Shown here: positions 16,678-25,179 of the stretch, piece by piece
How the letters are laid out: each line of letters begins with the position of its first letter
How positions within the stretch are numbered: the stretch's first letter is position 1
Source: Lachnospiraceae bacterium
GTDB taxonomy: Bacteria > Bacillota > Clostridia > Lachnospirales > Lachnospiraceae
Length of the DNA: 64,000 bases
Assembly: GCA_910574865.1 (NCBI GenBank)
Contig: CAJTDN010000010.1
Span: 1-64,000, forward strand
Direction: 5' to 3'
Program-made: the position numbers and the translations under genes
Notes under the pieces: generated by a model
Databases searched by the model: none
What the model was told of the DNA's origin: nothing
Seen by the model: the letters and a program-made list of their open reading frames with translations, nothing else

Positions 16678-17303
16678 ATGACTTATTTGTCAGATATCCC
16701 AAGCTGGAGGAAACAAGAAGCGATTTGCTGGATGCCTATGATCTGCTGCGGCAGTGCTTTGAGTCCGGTTGCAAACTGCTTGTTGCGGGAAACGGAGGTT
16801 CCGCGGCAGATGCAGAGCATATTGCAGGAGAATTAATGAAAGGATTTCTGAGTAAACGCCCCCTTCCCGAGGATTTGCGACATCGTTTTGCGGAAGTAGA
16901 ACCAGTAAAAGGCAGGGAAATATCAAAGCGGCTTCAAGGCGCGTTGGCGGTTCTTCCATTGACGTCACAAGACGCGCTTTCCACGGCTTTTTTAAACGAC
17001 GTAGATGCGGGGGACATATTTGCGCAGAAGCTTATGGGCTATGGCAAAAAGGGGGATGTTTTTCTGGGGATTTCCACTAGTGGCGACAGTGTAAGCATCA
17101 TTAATGCGGCAATTACTGCGAAGGCATTGGATATAAAGGTCATTGGGCTGACGGGAAGTACGGGCGGCAAACTGAAAAACTACTGCGACGTGCTGGTGAG
17201 GGCGCCTGAAAGTGAGACCTATAAAATTCAAGAGCTTCATGTACCAATTTACCATAGCTGGTGCATGATGCTTGAGGAATATTTCTTTGGTATAGGAGAA
17301 TGA
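16653..17303 (+). CDS. gmhA: phosphoheptose isomerase (sedoheptulose 7-phosphate isomerase)
   Basis: A 216-residue single SIS-domain protein. LLVAGNGGSAADAEHIAGEL (42-61) carries the SIS loop with H56 and E60, and the C-terminal QELHVPIYHSWCMMLE is the GmhA signature helix providing a further metal/catalytic His. GmhA isomerises sedoheptulose 7-phosphate to D-glycero-D-manno-heptose 7-phosphate, the first step to GDP-heptose. A long insertion (about residues 66-92) resembles that of longer GmhA homologues. The ATG lies within the end of the preceding fusion gene, with AAGGAGAAA upstream. The stop overlaps the next GT2 start (ATGA). Confidence 0.92.
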   Translation: MRDPGKYINDLFVRYPKLEETRSDLLDAYDLLRQCFESGCKLLVAGNGGSAADAEHIAGELMKGFLSKRPLPEDLRHRFAEVEPVKGREISKRLQGALAVLPLTSQDALSTAFLNDVDAGDIFAQKLMGYGKKGDVFLGISTSGDSVSIINAAITAKALDIKVIGLTGSTGGKLKNYCDVLVRAPESETYKIQELHVPIYHSWCMMLEEYFFGIGE

Positions 17304-18478
17304 ACATGGACGAACCACGGATTACAGTAATGATTCCGGTGTTTAATATGCAGGAAACGATTACAAGAGCCATAGACAGCTTTTTTAGGCAGGATTATGA
17401 AAACAAGGAAATTTTGGTTTTGGACGGAGGTTCGACGGACAACACCGTGAATCTCGTTAAACAATATGGCGGTTCCATTGACTATTTTGTGTCGCAAAAA
17501 GATGGCGGGCCTTCCGACACAATGGCAAAAAATTTAAAACATGCCACGGGTGACCTGGTTGCAATACTTGGCGCAGATGACTGGTATAACCCGGGCGCGC
17601 TTACGGCAGCGGCAAATACGTATAAGGAGCACCAGGCTGACGTTCTTTATGGAGACTGCCGTTGCATACACCCTACTGGTGAAAGAGTGATTAAGAGTGC
17701 AAAAAAACGGGTGTTGGAAGACTTGTATTACTATAATGCCGTCTTTACCAATGCGGCCTTTGTAAAAAGAGATTTGTTAGAGAAGTACTATGAACAATAC
17801 TGGCATAAAAATAAGAAGAAACTCCATATCTCAACCGATCATTATCTGTGGCTCCTTCTTTATCATCAGGGAAAGCATTTTGAATATATAGAATCAAAGG
17901 ATGCTTTGACCAATTATTCGGTTTCAGGAAGATCCGCGGAAAACGAGTATGAGGGCTGCATGGACGATGCGGAAATCTTTCGACTGGTTGTAGGAAATGA
18001 CAGCAAAGCCGTAAAAAAATATTTGCCCAAATTCAAAAGATATTTTGCGGCACGTACAATCTTATATTATGAAGATACCATGGCGAAAAAAGACTTTGAG
18101 TTTGAACTTAAGAAATACCTGACAGAAGGGGAACGTTATGTGATTTTTGGTACGGGACATATAGGAAAAAAGGCCGAGCGGTTAGTGAGGTTATGTAAGG
18201 GAAGGCTGGAATACTTTGTTGACAATAATTATTTTGCCAATACGGGAGAATATTTGAATTGTAAGGTTTGTTCGCCGGAAAGTATAAAACAAGAAAAAAA
18301 CCTATCTGTCATTATTTCTGCATTGGGGTGTGAAAATGCCATAATGAGGCAACTGGCAGGAATGGGATTGGACTCTTCCATAAAGGTGATAGATTATTCT
18401 GATATATGCGAGAACATACAAAATACGTTGGGCGTGGAGATTTTGGCAGATGCATGGAAAAAGGGAGTTATCCGGTAG
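17300..18478 (+). CDS. GT2 family glycosyltransferase with C-terminal Rossmann-like module
   Basis: A 392-residue paralogue of the enzyme at 5706. The GT-A core has TVMIPVFNMQETITRAIDS, LDGGSTDNT and GADDWYN. The C-terminal module begins YVIFGTGHIGKKAERL (about 277-292) with YFVDNNYF, and ends NTLGVEILADAWKKG, nearly matching the ending of the 5706 protein. It is presumably cytosolic or membrane-peripheral, adding one residue to a lipid-linked glycan repeat. The start overlaps the gmhA stop by 4 bases. The donor sugar is unknown. Confidence 0.87.
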   Translation: MNMDEPRITVMIPVFNMQETITRAIDSFFRQDYENKEILVLDGGSTDNTVNLVKQYGGSIDYFVSQKDGGPSDTMAKNLKHATGDLVAILGADDWYNPGALTAAANTYKEHQADVLYGDCRCIHPTGERVIKSAKKRVLEDLYYYNAVFTNAAFVKRDLLEKYYEQYWHKNKKKLHISTDHYLWLLLYHQGKHFEYIESKDALTNYSVSGRSAENEYEGCMDDAEIFRLVVGNDSKAVKKYLPKFKRYFAARTILYYEDTMAKKDFEFELKKYLTEGERYVIFGTGHIGKKAERLVRLCKGRLEYFVDNNYFANTGEYLNCKVCSPESIKQEKNLSVIISALGCENAIMRQLAGMGLDSSIKVIDYSDICENIQNTLGVEILADAWKKGVIR

Positions 18479-18479
18479 A

Positions 18480-18869
18480 ATGGAAGAAATGAAGAAACTC
18501 TACATAGCGGGGGCACATTCCCGTTCCCGTACTTTGAAAGCATACTTGAATTATCTTTACCCGGACGTGGAGGTTTTGGCCTATCTTGTCAGCGAGGAAT
18601 TACAAGATGAAAATCCTGATTTTGTTGATGGAATTCCCGTTTTTCCTATTGTATATGGTAAACCGGGGCGGGTCATGGATAAAGATTTTCCGGTTTATCT
18701 CGGTACACGGGGGATGAATCATTCCAAGTTAATGAGAGAATTGTCAGCGGCGGGATTTCCTAAAATCATTCCCATGACGGTGGACATGGATATGGAACTT
18801 CGCAATGCATATATGGAAAAATGGTATAGGGAGCATGGAAGAGAATTTATTCTGATAGACAATCTTTAA
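18480..18869 (+). CDS. small stand-alone Rossmann-like protein related to the GT2/sulfotransferase C-terminal module
   Basis: A 129-residue protein from the ATG at 18480, two bases after the previous stop. It opens KLYIAGAHSRSRTLKAYLNY and has the pattern of the PglD-N-like module: a glycine-containing beta-alpha-beta turn, then DGIPVFPI (compare DGIPIIRL in the acetyltransferase at 19696), then a conserved alternation of strands and helices. No catalytic motif is seen. Similar modules are fused to three other enzymes of this locus, so it may be a nucleotide-binding or protein-docking unit. Function unknown. Confidence 0.5.
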   Translation: MEEMKKLYIAGAHSRSRTLKAYLNYLYPDVEVLAYLVSEELQDENPDFVDGIPVFPIVYGKPGRVMDKDFPVYLGTRGMNHSKLMRELSAAGFPKIIPMTVDMDMELRNAYMEKWYREHGREFILIDNL

Positions 18870-18877
18870 GCATCAAG

Positions 18878-18911
18878 GTTACTATCAAGACCTACGGCCG
18901 TGAATAGTAAC
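18878..18911. repeat. repeat family B, copy 1 (hairpin)
   Basis: The inverted repeat GTTACTAT (18878-18885) and ATAGTAAC (18904-18911) encloses a segment with GGCCGTGAA. The right arm GGCCGTGAATAGTAAC is the complement of the GTTACTATTCACGG arm found at 53445-53458. It lies in the 83-base gap between the small Rossmann-like gene and the DUF4422 gene. Confidence 0.6.
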
Positions 18912-18952
18912 ACATTAAGGAACTATGAAAAAATAAGCATGAAACAAGAACG

Positions 18953-19669
18953 ATGAGCAGGTGTATGAAAGAAAACAAAACGGCGAGGATTTATGTGGCA
19001 AGTTCCATTTATGACAAGGCAATAAAGGGAAAAGGTTATAATCTGATGAAAGATGAGACTGTCTTGCAAGTTGGATCCGCACTAACAGATAAAAGGATTT
19101 ATAGCGGGGTAATGACAGATGATACGGGCGAGAATATTTCCGAAAAAAACCAACAGTATTGTGAATTGACGGGTCTATATTGGATATGGAAAAATGCCAA
19201 GGAAGATTATGTCGGGCTGGTACAGTACCGTAGACATTTCCTCTTGCCGGAAAACTGGCTGGAAAGGATGATGGCTAATGACATCGACGTGATTTTACCG
19301 GTACCGCTTTATGTCGTTCCATGCCTTTCAAAGAATTATAGAGAGCGGCACGTAGCATCGGATTGGGATTTCTTGATGGAGTATATCCAAAAAAACCTTT
19401 CGACGGAGTACGATATGGCAACGGAATTTTTTAATGGCGGCCTATATTCACCATGCAATATGCTAATTGCTAAAAAACGTGTCCTTGATGAATTATGTTC
19501 GTGGCTGTTTCCGATTTTAGACGCAGTGACCATGCATATTGGGAAAAAGGAAGACAAGTATCAAAATCGCTACCCTGGTTTCATTTCGGAAAGACTCATG
19601 ACTTATTTTTTTGAGGGACGGAAACATCGATATAACATAGTATACGCAAATAAATCTTTTTGGAGTTGA
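18953..19669 (+). CDS. DUF4422-type glycosyltransferase
   Basis: A 238-residue protein with the features of DUF4422 proteins of capsular clusters. ISEKNQQYCELTGLYWIWKN (about 62-81) and VGLVQYRRHF (about 87-96) match the family's NIS-x-K-N and V-G-x-x-x-Y-R-R-Y/H-F blocks, and NMLIAKK occurs later. The family is regarded as nucleotide-sugar-dependent glycosyltransferases of galactosyl or related type. The start is uncertain: ATG at 18953 has no clear ribosome site, and ATG at 18965 follows AGCAGGTG at short spacing. It is preceded by a repeat-bearing gap, so it may begin a sub-operon with the acetyltransferase and cysD. Confidence 0.75.
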   Translation: MSRCMKENKTARIYVASSIYDKAIKGKGYNLMKDETVLQVGSALTDKRIYSGVMTDDTGENISEKNQQYCELTGLYWIWKNAKEDYVGLVQYRRHFLLPENWLERMMANDIDVILPVPLYVVPCLSKNYRERHVASDWDFLMEYIQKNLSTEYDMATEFFNGGLYSPCNMLIAKKRVLDELCSWLFPILDAVTMHIGKKEDKYQNRYPGFISERLMTYFFEGRKHRYNIVYANKSFWS

Positions 19670-19695
19670 AAGAACGGATAATCGAGGAATTTATA

Positions 19696-20715
19696 ATGGA
19701 TATCAAGAACAATTTAAAAAAGTATCATGCAATCATAGGATATGGCATAGGGCAAGATTATAATAAAATGAAACGGTTTTTTGACGGGAAACTGGTATTT
19801 GATTACCTGGCTGACAAAAAGTGGGAAGATTCAAATATGGAAGAATATGACGGAATCCCAATTATACGGTTACGGCAATTGAAACAAATGAAGGGCGCTT
19901 TAATTGTCTTGTTTCCAAGATTTGCTTCTGTCAGAGATGTTATTTTGCGGGAATTGGAAGGAGTGAAATCCGAAATATGTTATGTCCATGACATATTTCC
20001 CACAGAGCGTTGTATCCGAAGCGAGGAACTGATTGAATTGCTTCCTAAAACAGAATTGAGCCGCTTCGTTTCAAGCGGCGATACGAGCAACAGGCGGAGC
20101 GTTTGCGAGCCGACTTGTGTTAACAAACTGGAATTTGTGGATGATTTTCAAAACAAGGTCGTATATGATGAGACGATTCCTGCAAATATCAAGATTTTTT
20201 TCACGGGCAGAAATAGCATGGTTAAGATAGGCCATAATCTGGCGGTCAATCATCTGGAAATCTATTGTGAAAATGACGGAATTTGTCTAATTGGGAATCG
20301 GACATCCGTGGAAGAGGCAAGGCTTTATGTGTCAGGAGCCAAGCTGCAATTAGGTGAAGACTGTATGGTTTCCCGCGGAGTCAGGATACGCACGCATGAC
20401 AAGCACCATATTTTTGACAAGTCGACTCATAAAAGGATTAATTATCCGCAAGACGTGGTGATTGGAAATAAAGTATGGATTGGCCAGGATGTAGTACTTC
20501 TTGCCGGTTCCAATATTGGTACCGGCTCTATAGTCGGGGAAAGGGCGGTGACCTCTTCTGTTTTTGGAAAACATGTAATTATCGCAGGATGTCCGGCCAA
20601 AGTAATCAGGGAAGACATATGTTGGAGTAGAGATGGCACTGGATTTTTCAATCATGAACGGTTGGAAGAATGTTACGATGATACCGCGTTTAAATATATG
20701 AGTGAGAACGATTAG
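19696..20715 (+). CDS. hexapeptide-repeat O-acetyltransferase with N-terminal Rossmann-like module
   Basis: A 339-residue protein. The N-terminal 100 residues (HAIIGYGIGQDYNKMK...FDYLADKKW) resemble the Rossmann-like module seen in neighbouring genes and the N-domain of PglD/NeuD-type enzymes. From about residue 165 a left-handed beta-helix follows, with IRTHDKHHIF carrying the acceptor-activating His, then VVIGNKVWIGQDVVLLAG and IIAGCPAKVIRE. This is typical of LbetaH acetyltransferases using acetyl-CoA. It would O- or N-acetylate a sugar of the glycan. The ATG at 19696 follows GAGGA; a TTG at 19660 overlapping the previous stop is less likely. Confidence 0.83.
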   Translation: MDIKNNLKKYHAIIGYGIGQDYNKMKRFFDGKLVFDYLADKKWEDSNMEEYDGIPIIRLRQLKQMKGALIVLFPRFASVRDVILRELEGVKSEICYVHDIFPTERCIRSEELIELLPKTELSRFVSSGDTSNRRSVCEPTCVNKLEFVDDFQNKVVYDETIPANIKIFFTGRNSMVKIGHNLAVNHLEIYCENDGICLIGNRTSVEEARLYVSGAKLQLGEDCMVSRGVRIRTHDKHHIFDKSTHKRINYPQDVVIGNKVWIGQDVVLLAGSNIGTGSIVGERAVTSSVFGKHVIIAGCPAKVIREDICWSRDGTGFFNHERLEECYDDTAFKYMSEND

Positions 20716-20727
20716 GGGAAATGGAAA

Positions 20728-21669
20728 ATGAAAATGATGAATTTTGAATCGATGGACTCCATGGCGCGTGCCGATTACGGCAATCTGGACAAGCTGGAGG
20801 CGGAAGCCATATATATCATGCGGGAGGTTGCGGCCGAGTGTGAAAAGCCGGTGATGCTTTACTCCATCGGAAAAGACAGTTCCGTCATGCTACATCTTGC
20901 ATTGAAGGCCTTTTACCCGGAGAAACCGCCATTCCCATTTATGCATATTGACACAACCTGGAAGTTCCATGAGATGATTACCTTTCGTAATCGGATGGCA
21001 AAAAAGTATGGTCTGGACATGATTGTTTATACCAATGAAGACGGTGTGAAAAAAGGAATCAATCCTTTCGAACACGGGGCGGCATATACGGATATCATGA
21101 AGACAGAGGCTCTGAGGCAGGCTCTTACAAAGTACGGATTTACAGCGGCGTTTGGCGGCGGAAGAAGAGACGAAGAAAAATCAAGGGCAAAGGAGCGGGT
21201 CTTTTCCTTCCGAAACGGTGCGCAAGCCTGGGAGCCGAAGAACCAGCGCCCGGAGCTATGGAAGCTTTACAACACTCATATTAAAAAGGGCGAGAGTATG
21301 CGGGTTTTTCCGCTTTCCAATTGGACGGAAAGGGATATATGGCAATATATCCGCAGAGAAAACATTGAGATTGTGCCGCTGTATTTTGCCAAAGAACGGC
21401 CGGTGGTTTATCGGGACGAAAATATCATCATGGTGGATGATGACAGGATAAAGCTGCTCCCCGGAGAGGAAATACAGTATAAGAAGGTACGCTTCAGGAC
21501 ACTTGGATGCTACCCCCTGACTGGCGGAGTTGAATCCGAGGCGGGTACCTTGGATTCCATAGTGGATGAGATTCTTGGAGCCGTCACGTCGGAGCGCACC
21601 AGCCGCGTCATAGATAAGGACGGCGGCAGTTCAAGCATGGAAAAGAGGAAGAGAGAGGGGTACTTTTGA
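20728..21669 (+). CDS. cysD: sulfate adenylyltransferase subunit 2 (ATP sulfurylase small subunit)
   Basis: A 313-residue PP-loop protein. [13 protein letters not shown] (45-57) is the pyrophosphatase loop, and [22 protein letters not shown] and [11 protein letters not shown] are CysD hallmarks. With CysN it adenylates sulfate to APS. AGGGGAA precedes the ATG, 12 bases after the acetyltransferase. The next gene is the CysN-CysC fusion, so APS and PAPS are made by adjacent products. No PAPS or APS reductase is nearby; together with the sulfotransferase at 4302 this indicates use in glycan sulfation, not cysteine synthesis. Confidence 0.95.
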   Translation: MKMMNFESMDSMARADYGNLDKLEAEAIYIMREVAAECEKPVMLYSIGKDSSVMLHLALKAFYPEKPPFPFMHIDTTWKFHEMITFRNRMAKKYGLDMIVYTNEDGVKKGINPFEHGAAYTDIMKTEALRQALTKYGFTAAFGGGRRDEEKSRAKERVFSFRNGAQAWEPKNQRPELWKLYNTHIKKGESMRVFPLSNWTERDIWQYIRRENIEIVPLYFAKERPVVYRDENIIMVDDDRIKLLPGEEIQYKKVRFRTLGCYPLTGGVESEAGTLDSIVDEILGAVTSERTSRVIDKDGGSSSMEKRKREGYF

Positions 21670-21670
21670 A

Positions 21671-23506
21671 ATGAGCGACCTTTTGAAATTTATCACGTGC
21701 GGCAGCGTGGATGACGGAAAGTCAACGCTTATTGGACATATGCTATATGATGCAAAACTGATTTTTGCCGATCAGAAACAAGCTTTGGAACTTGACAGCA
21801 AGGTAGGAAGCCGGGGAGGCATCGTCGATTATTCCCTTCTGCTGGACGGTTTGATGGCGGAACGTGAGCAGGGAATTACAATCGATGTCGCATACCGCTA
21901 TTTTACGACGGAGAAACGGAGTTTTATCGTCGCGGATACGCCGGGACACGAGGAATATACAAGGAACATGGCAGTGGGAGCTTCCTTTGCGGATCTTGCA
22001 GTTATTTTGGTGGACGCTTCGAAAGGGATTCTGACTCAGACAAGAAGGCACGCAAGAATCTGTGCGCTGATGGGAATCCGATATTTTTGCTTTGCCGTGA
22101 ACAAGATGGATCTCTTGCAGTATAGGCGGAAGGAATTCGAGAAAATTGAGAAGGACATAAAGAAGCTTTCTATTGACCTTGATTTATTCAACGTGACCGT
22201 GATTCCCGTTTCCGCCACGGAGGGAGATAACATCACAAAGCCATCCGGGGACATGCCGTGGTATCAGGGGAAAACACTTCTTGACTACCTGGAAACGATA
22301 GACGTCATGGAAACGGATATGGAAAGCGGATTTATCCTTCCAATCCAGAGGGTATGCCGACCGAATCATAATTTTCGTGGTTTTGAGGGGCAGGTGGAAA
22401 CCGGAGATATCCGCACGGGTGACGAGATAATGGTTCTGCCAAGCGGCGAAGGGGCGCTGGTAAAGTCAATTCTTGTCGCGGGAAGAAAAGCCTCTGAAGC
22501 GAAAAAAGGAATGCCGGTTACAATTTCATTGGACAGAGAGATTGATGTTTCAAGAGGATGTGTGATTGCCTCAAACACAAAGCTTCATATGGGCCATTTG
22601 TTTACGGCGCAGCTTTTGTGGATGGACGACGAGCATCTGATGGAGGGAAGGAATTATCTCCTTAAACTTGGTACAAAAGAAATCCCCGCATCCATAATGA
22701 AAATTAAATACAAGCTGGATGTCAACAGCGGAGAACAGTTGACTGCAAAAAAGCTCTACAAGAATGAGATTGGCGTGTGTGATATCAGTACGTCCCAGAC
22801 AATTGTTTATGAGGAGTTTCGCATCTGCAAATCTATGGGCAGCTTTATCCTGATTGACCGGATATCGGATATGACCTCTGGTTGTGGGGTGATTCTTCAT
22901 CCTTTAAGGCGCTCCGAGAATCTTACTCCGCAAAGGACGGATATTACAAGAAGTCTTCGAGAAGAGCATATGCTTCAGAAAGCCTTGACCATATGGTTTA
23001 CGGGCTTGTCAGGCTCCGGGAAATCAACTCTCGCCAACGAGCTTGAAAAGAGACTTTTCAAGCAGGGACGGTATACGATGCTTTTAGATGGCGACAACAT
23101 CCGCATGGGGCTCAATAAAAATCTGGGATTCGAACCGGAAGATCGTATTGAAAATATCCGCCGCATCGCCGAAACGGCAAAGCTTTTAAATGATGCGGGA
23201 TTAATCGTGATTACGGCCTTTATTTCCCCCTTTGAGAGTGATCGTCTGAGCGCGCGAGAAATTATCGGAAATGAAAATTTCATTGAAGTATATGTAAGTA
23301 CGTCTCTTGAGGAATGTGAGAGGCGGGACGTAAAGGGACTGTACAAAAAGGCAAGGGATGGCGACATTCCGAATTTCACCGGTATTACAAGCCCGTATGA
23401 AAAGCCACAGAATCCAGATATTCTCATAGACACGGAACAAACTGGTTTCGAGGAAGCTACGGATTTGATATTACAAAAGCTAGACGCTTATTTGTGGGGT
23501 AGGTAA
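21671..23506 (+). CDS. cysNC: sulfate adenylyltransferase subunit 1 / adenylylsulfate kinase fusion
   Basis: A 611-residue fusion. Residues 1 to about 430 are an EF-Tu-like GTPase: GSVDDGKSTLIGHM (11-24), DTPGHEEYTRN, NKMDL. Residues about 437-611 are APS kinase, with the P-loop GLSGSGKST (443-451), DGDNIRMGLN and PYEKPQNPDI. Together with CysD it makes APS driven by GTP hydrolysis, then phosphorylates it to PAPS. The fused form is the NodQ-type arrangement known from rhizobial Nod-factor sulfation. The start follows a GAGAGAGGGG site, one base after the cysD stop. Confidence 0.95.
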   Translation: MSDLLKFITCGSVDDGKSTLIGHMLYDAKLIFADQKQALELDSKVGSRGGIVDYSLLLDGLMAEREQGITIDVAYRYFTTEKRSFIVADTPGHEEYTRNMAVGASFADLAVILVDASKGILTQTRRHARICALMGIRYFCFAVNKMDLLQYRRKEFEKIEKDIKKLSIDLDLFNVTVIPVSATEGDNITKPSGDMPWYQGKTLLDYLETIDVMETDMESGFILPIQRVCRPNHNFRGFEGQVETGDIRTGDEIMVLPSGEGALVKSILVAGRKASEAKKGMPVTISLDREIDVSRGCVIASNTKLHMGHLFTAQLLWMDDEHLMEGRNYLLKLGTKEIPASIMKIKYKLDVNSGEQLTAKKLYKNEIGVCDISTSQTIVYEEFRICKSMGSFILIDRISDMTSGCGVILHPLRRSENLTPQRTDITRSLREEHMLQKALTIWFTGLSGSGKSTLANELEKRLFKQGRYTMLLDGDNIRMGLNKNLGFEPEDRIENIRRIAETAKLLNDAGLIVITAFISPFESDRLSAREIIGNENFIEVYVSTSLEECERRDVKGLYKKARDGDIPNFTGITSPYEKPQNPDILIDTEQTGFEEATDLILQKLDAYLWGR

Positions 23507-23587
23507 ATGTGGAATATAGAGCTTGAGAACGCGAAGAAAGCGGCGAGACATTATTGGGAAAGCAATATTTTAATTAAAGGTGATTAG
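23507..23587 (+). CDS. possible 26-residue peptide between cysNC and the epimerase
   Basis: An ATG immediately after the cysNC stop opens a 26-codon frame (MWNIELENAKKAARHYWESN then ILIKGD) ending TAG. GGGGTAGG precedes it at reasonable spacing. It could be a tiny translated peptide or the stub of a decayed gene. Composition does not settle it and no family is recognised. Confidence 0.25.
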   Translation: MWNIELENAKKAARHYWESNILIKGD

Positions 23588-23610
23588 AGGGGTAATGGGG
23601 AGACATAGAA

Positions 23611-24288
23611 ATGAATTTTGAATTAACGGCATCCATGATGTGCGCAAACTATGGTAACTTAGAAAAAGAAATCAAAGAACTCGATGAGGGTGGTATCGAT
23701 TCTTTTCATATTGATATTATGGACGGACGCTTTGTACCAAACTTTTCCATGTCCTTAAACGATATGAAATACATAGCCGGTGCGACGAAAAAGCCGCTTG
23801 ACGTGCACTTGATGATTGAACATCCAAACAACAACGTGCAATTATTTTTAGATTATTTAAGGCCCGGCGATACTGTATACATTCACCCGGAAGCAGAGTA
23901 CCATCCCTCCACAACCCTGCAGAAGATTATTAATGCCGGCGTGATTCCAGGCATAGCGATTAACCCAGGCACAAGCGTGGAGACTGTTTATGAGATGCTG
24001 CGGATTGTCAGGAAAGTCCTGATCATGACGGTCAATCCCGGCAATGCGGGGCAGATGTTTATGCCTTATGTCGGGGAAAAGATTGCACGTCTACTAAACC
24101 TGAAATCTGAGATGAAATTCAGAGCCTATTGGGACGGGGCGTGTGGCGCGGACAAGATTATAAAGTATGCGCCGTTGGGAATGGACGGTTTTGTGTTGGG
24201 TACAACACTATTATTTGGAAAAGACAAACCTTATAGGGAGGTCATCCAGGAAATCCGTAGGTATTGTGGTGATGAGGATAGAAACTGA
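23611..24288 (+). CDS. ribulose-phosphate 3-epimerase family protein
   Basis: A 225-residue TIM-barrel protein. It has the substrate/metal-binding blocks of ribulose-phosphate 3-epimerases: HIDIMDGRFVPNFSMS (about 33-48), DVHLMIEHP (about 69-77), IMTVNPGNAGQMF (about 140-152) and YWDGACGADK, which replaces the usual V-D-G-G. The usual S-x-x-S-x-x-F near the N-terminus is changed to TASMMCANY, so it belongs to a divergent branch found in capsule clusters. It would interconvert ribulose and xylulose 5-phosphate, or related pentulose phosphates, feeding the pentitol module downstream or the split transketolase. GGGGAG precedes the ATG. Confidence 0.8.
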   Translation: MNFELTASMMCANYGNLEKEIKELDEGGIDSFHIDIMDGRFVPNFSMSLNDMKYIAGATKKPLDVHLMIEHPNNNVQLFLDYLRPGDTVYIHPEAEYHPSTTLQKIINAGVIPGIAINPGTSVETVYEMLRIVRKVLIMTVNPGNAGQMFMPYVGEKIARLLNLKSEMKFRAYWDGACGADKIIKYAPLGMDGFVLGTTLLFGKDKPYREVIQEIRRYCGDEDRN

Positions 24289-24360
24289 TAGGGAGAGTTT
24301 GCAACGGAAACTATGGAAAACGTGGCGGCAGCCATGCATCAAACTTTAGGATTCAAGACA

Positions 24361-25134
24361 ATGAACATGGCAATTTTATTATCAGGCGGTGTTGGAAACC
24401 GCATACATTCGGACGTACCCAAACAGTATATATCTATCGGCGGCAGGATGCTGATTACATATGCGCTTGCAACACTTACAGAGGCTTCTGCCATTGACAA
24501 GATATTGATCGTGGCGGGGTATGGGTGGCGTGAATTTATCATGGCAAATGCTAAGAAGAACCGAATTTCCACGGATAAAATCATGGGATTTGCCACTCCG
24601 GGTTTTAACAGGCAGGCATCCATATTGAGTGGGATGCAGGAAATATTGCGTCAAATTGATTCTGGAATGCTAGGCGATTGCCCAAACTGCGACGAAAATC
24701 GGAAAGGTATTACGAGTGCTGACACGGTTTTTATTCATGATGCCGCCCGTCCGATGCTGTCGCCAAAACAAGTACAAGATTGTTTTGCCGCTCTTGCAGG
24801 GCATGACGGTGTAATGCCCGTGCTCCCAATGAAGGATACGGTATATTTAAGCCGGGATGGAAAAATGGTCTCTAATCTGTTAGATAGGAGTCAGATCTTT
24901 GCCGGACAAGCCCCGGAGTTGTTCCGTTTCAAAAAATATTATCAGGCAAATATGGCGCTGATGCCGGGTTGTCTGGCATCAGTCAATGGCTCTACAGAGC
25001 CTGCGGTGCTTGCGGGTATGGACATCGTTATGATTCCCGGTGACGAAAAAAACTTCAAGATTACAACGTTGGAAGACTTGGAACGTTTCCGCAGTCTGAA
25101 AAGCCGCAATGAGACTGACGCCAAGGAACCGTAA
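24361..25134 (+). CDS. IspD/TarI-like cytidylyltransferase
   Basis: A 257-residue nucleotidyltransferase. MAILLSGGVGNRIHSDVPKQ (3-22) is the CTP-binding signature of the IspD/TarI group, and VFIHDAARPMLSP is the conserved central motif. A short insertion with two Cys (NCDE region) precedes it. In gut and oral Gram-positives such enzymes next to a zinc-dehydrogenase make CDP-ribitol or other CDP-pentitols for teichoic-acid-like polymers. IspD itself is less likely given the neighbours. The ATG at 24361 is chosen over 24313 because family members start directly at this hydrophobic strand. Confidence 0.8.
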   Translation: MNMAILLSGGVGNRIHSDVPKQYISIGGRMLITYALATLTEASAIDKILIVAGYGWREFIMANAKKNRISTDKIMGFATPGFNRQASILSGMQEILRQIDSGMLGDCPNCDENRKGITSADTVFIHDAARPMLSPKQVQDCFAALAGHDGVMPVLPMKDTVYLSRDGKMVSNLLDRSQIFAGQAPELFRFKKYYQANMALMPGCLASVNGSTEPAVLAGMDIVMIPGDEKNFKITTLEDLERFRSLKSRNETDAKEP

Positions 25135-25179
25135 ATAAATAATTTGTATAGTTCCTTGGTGGCAAAAAGGGGGAATGTG

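Noticed and set aside
20728-23506. Assimilatory sulfate reduction operon
   Set aside because: No APS/PAPS reductase or sulfite reductase is in the window, and a PAPS sulfotransferase is in the same operon.
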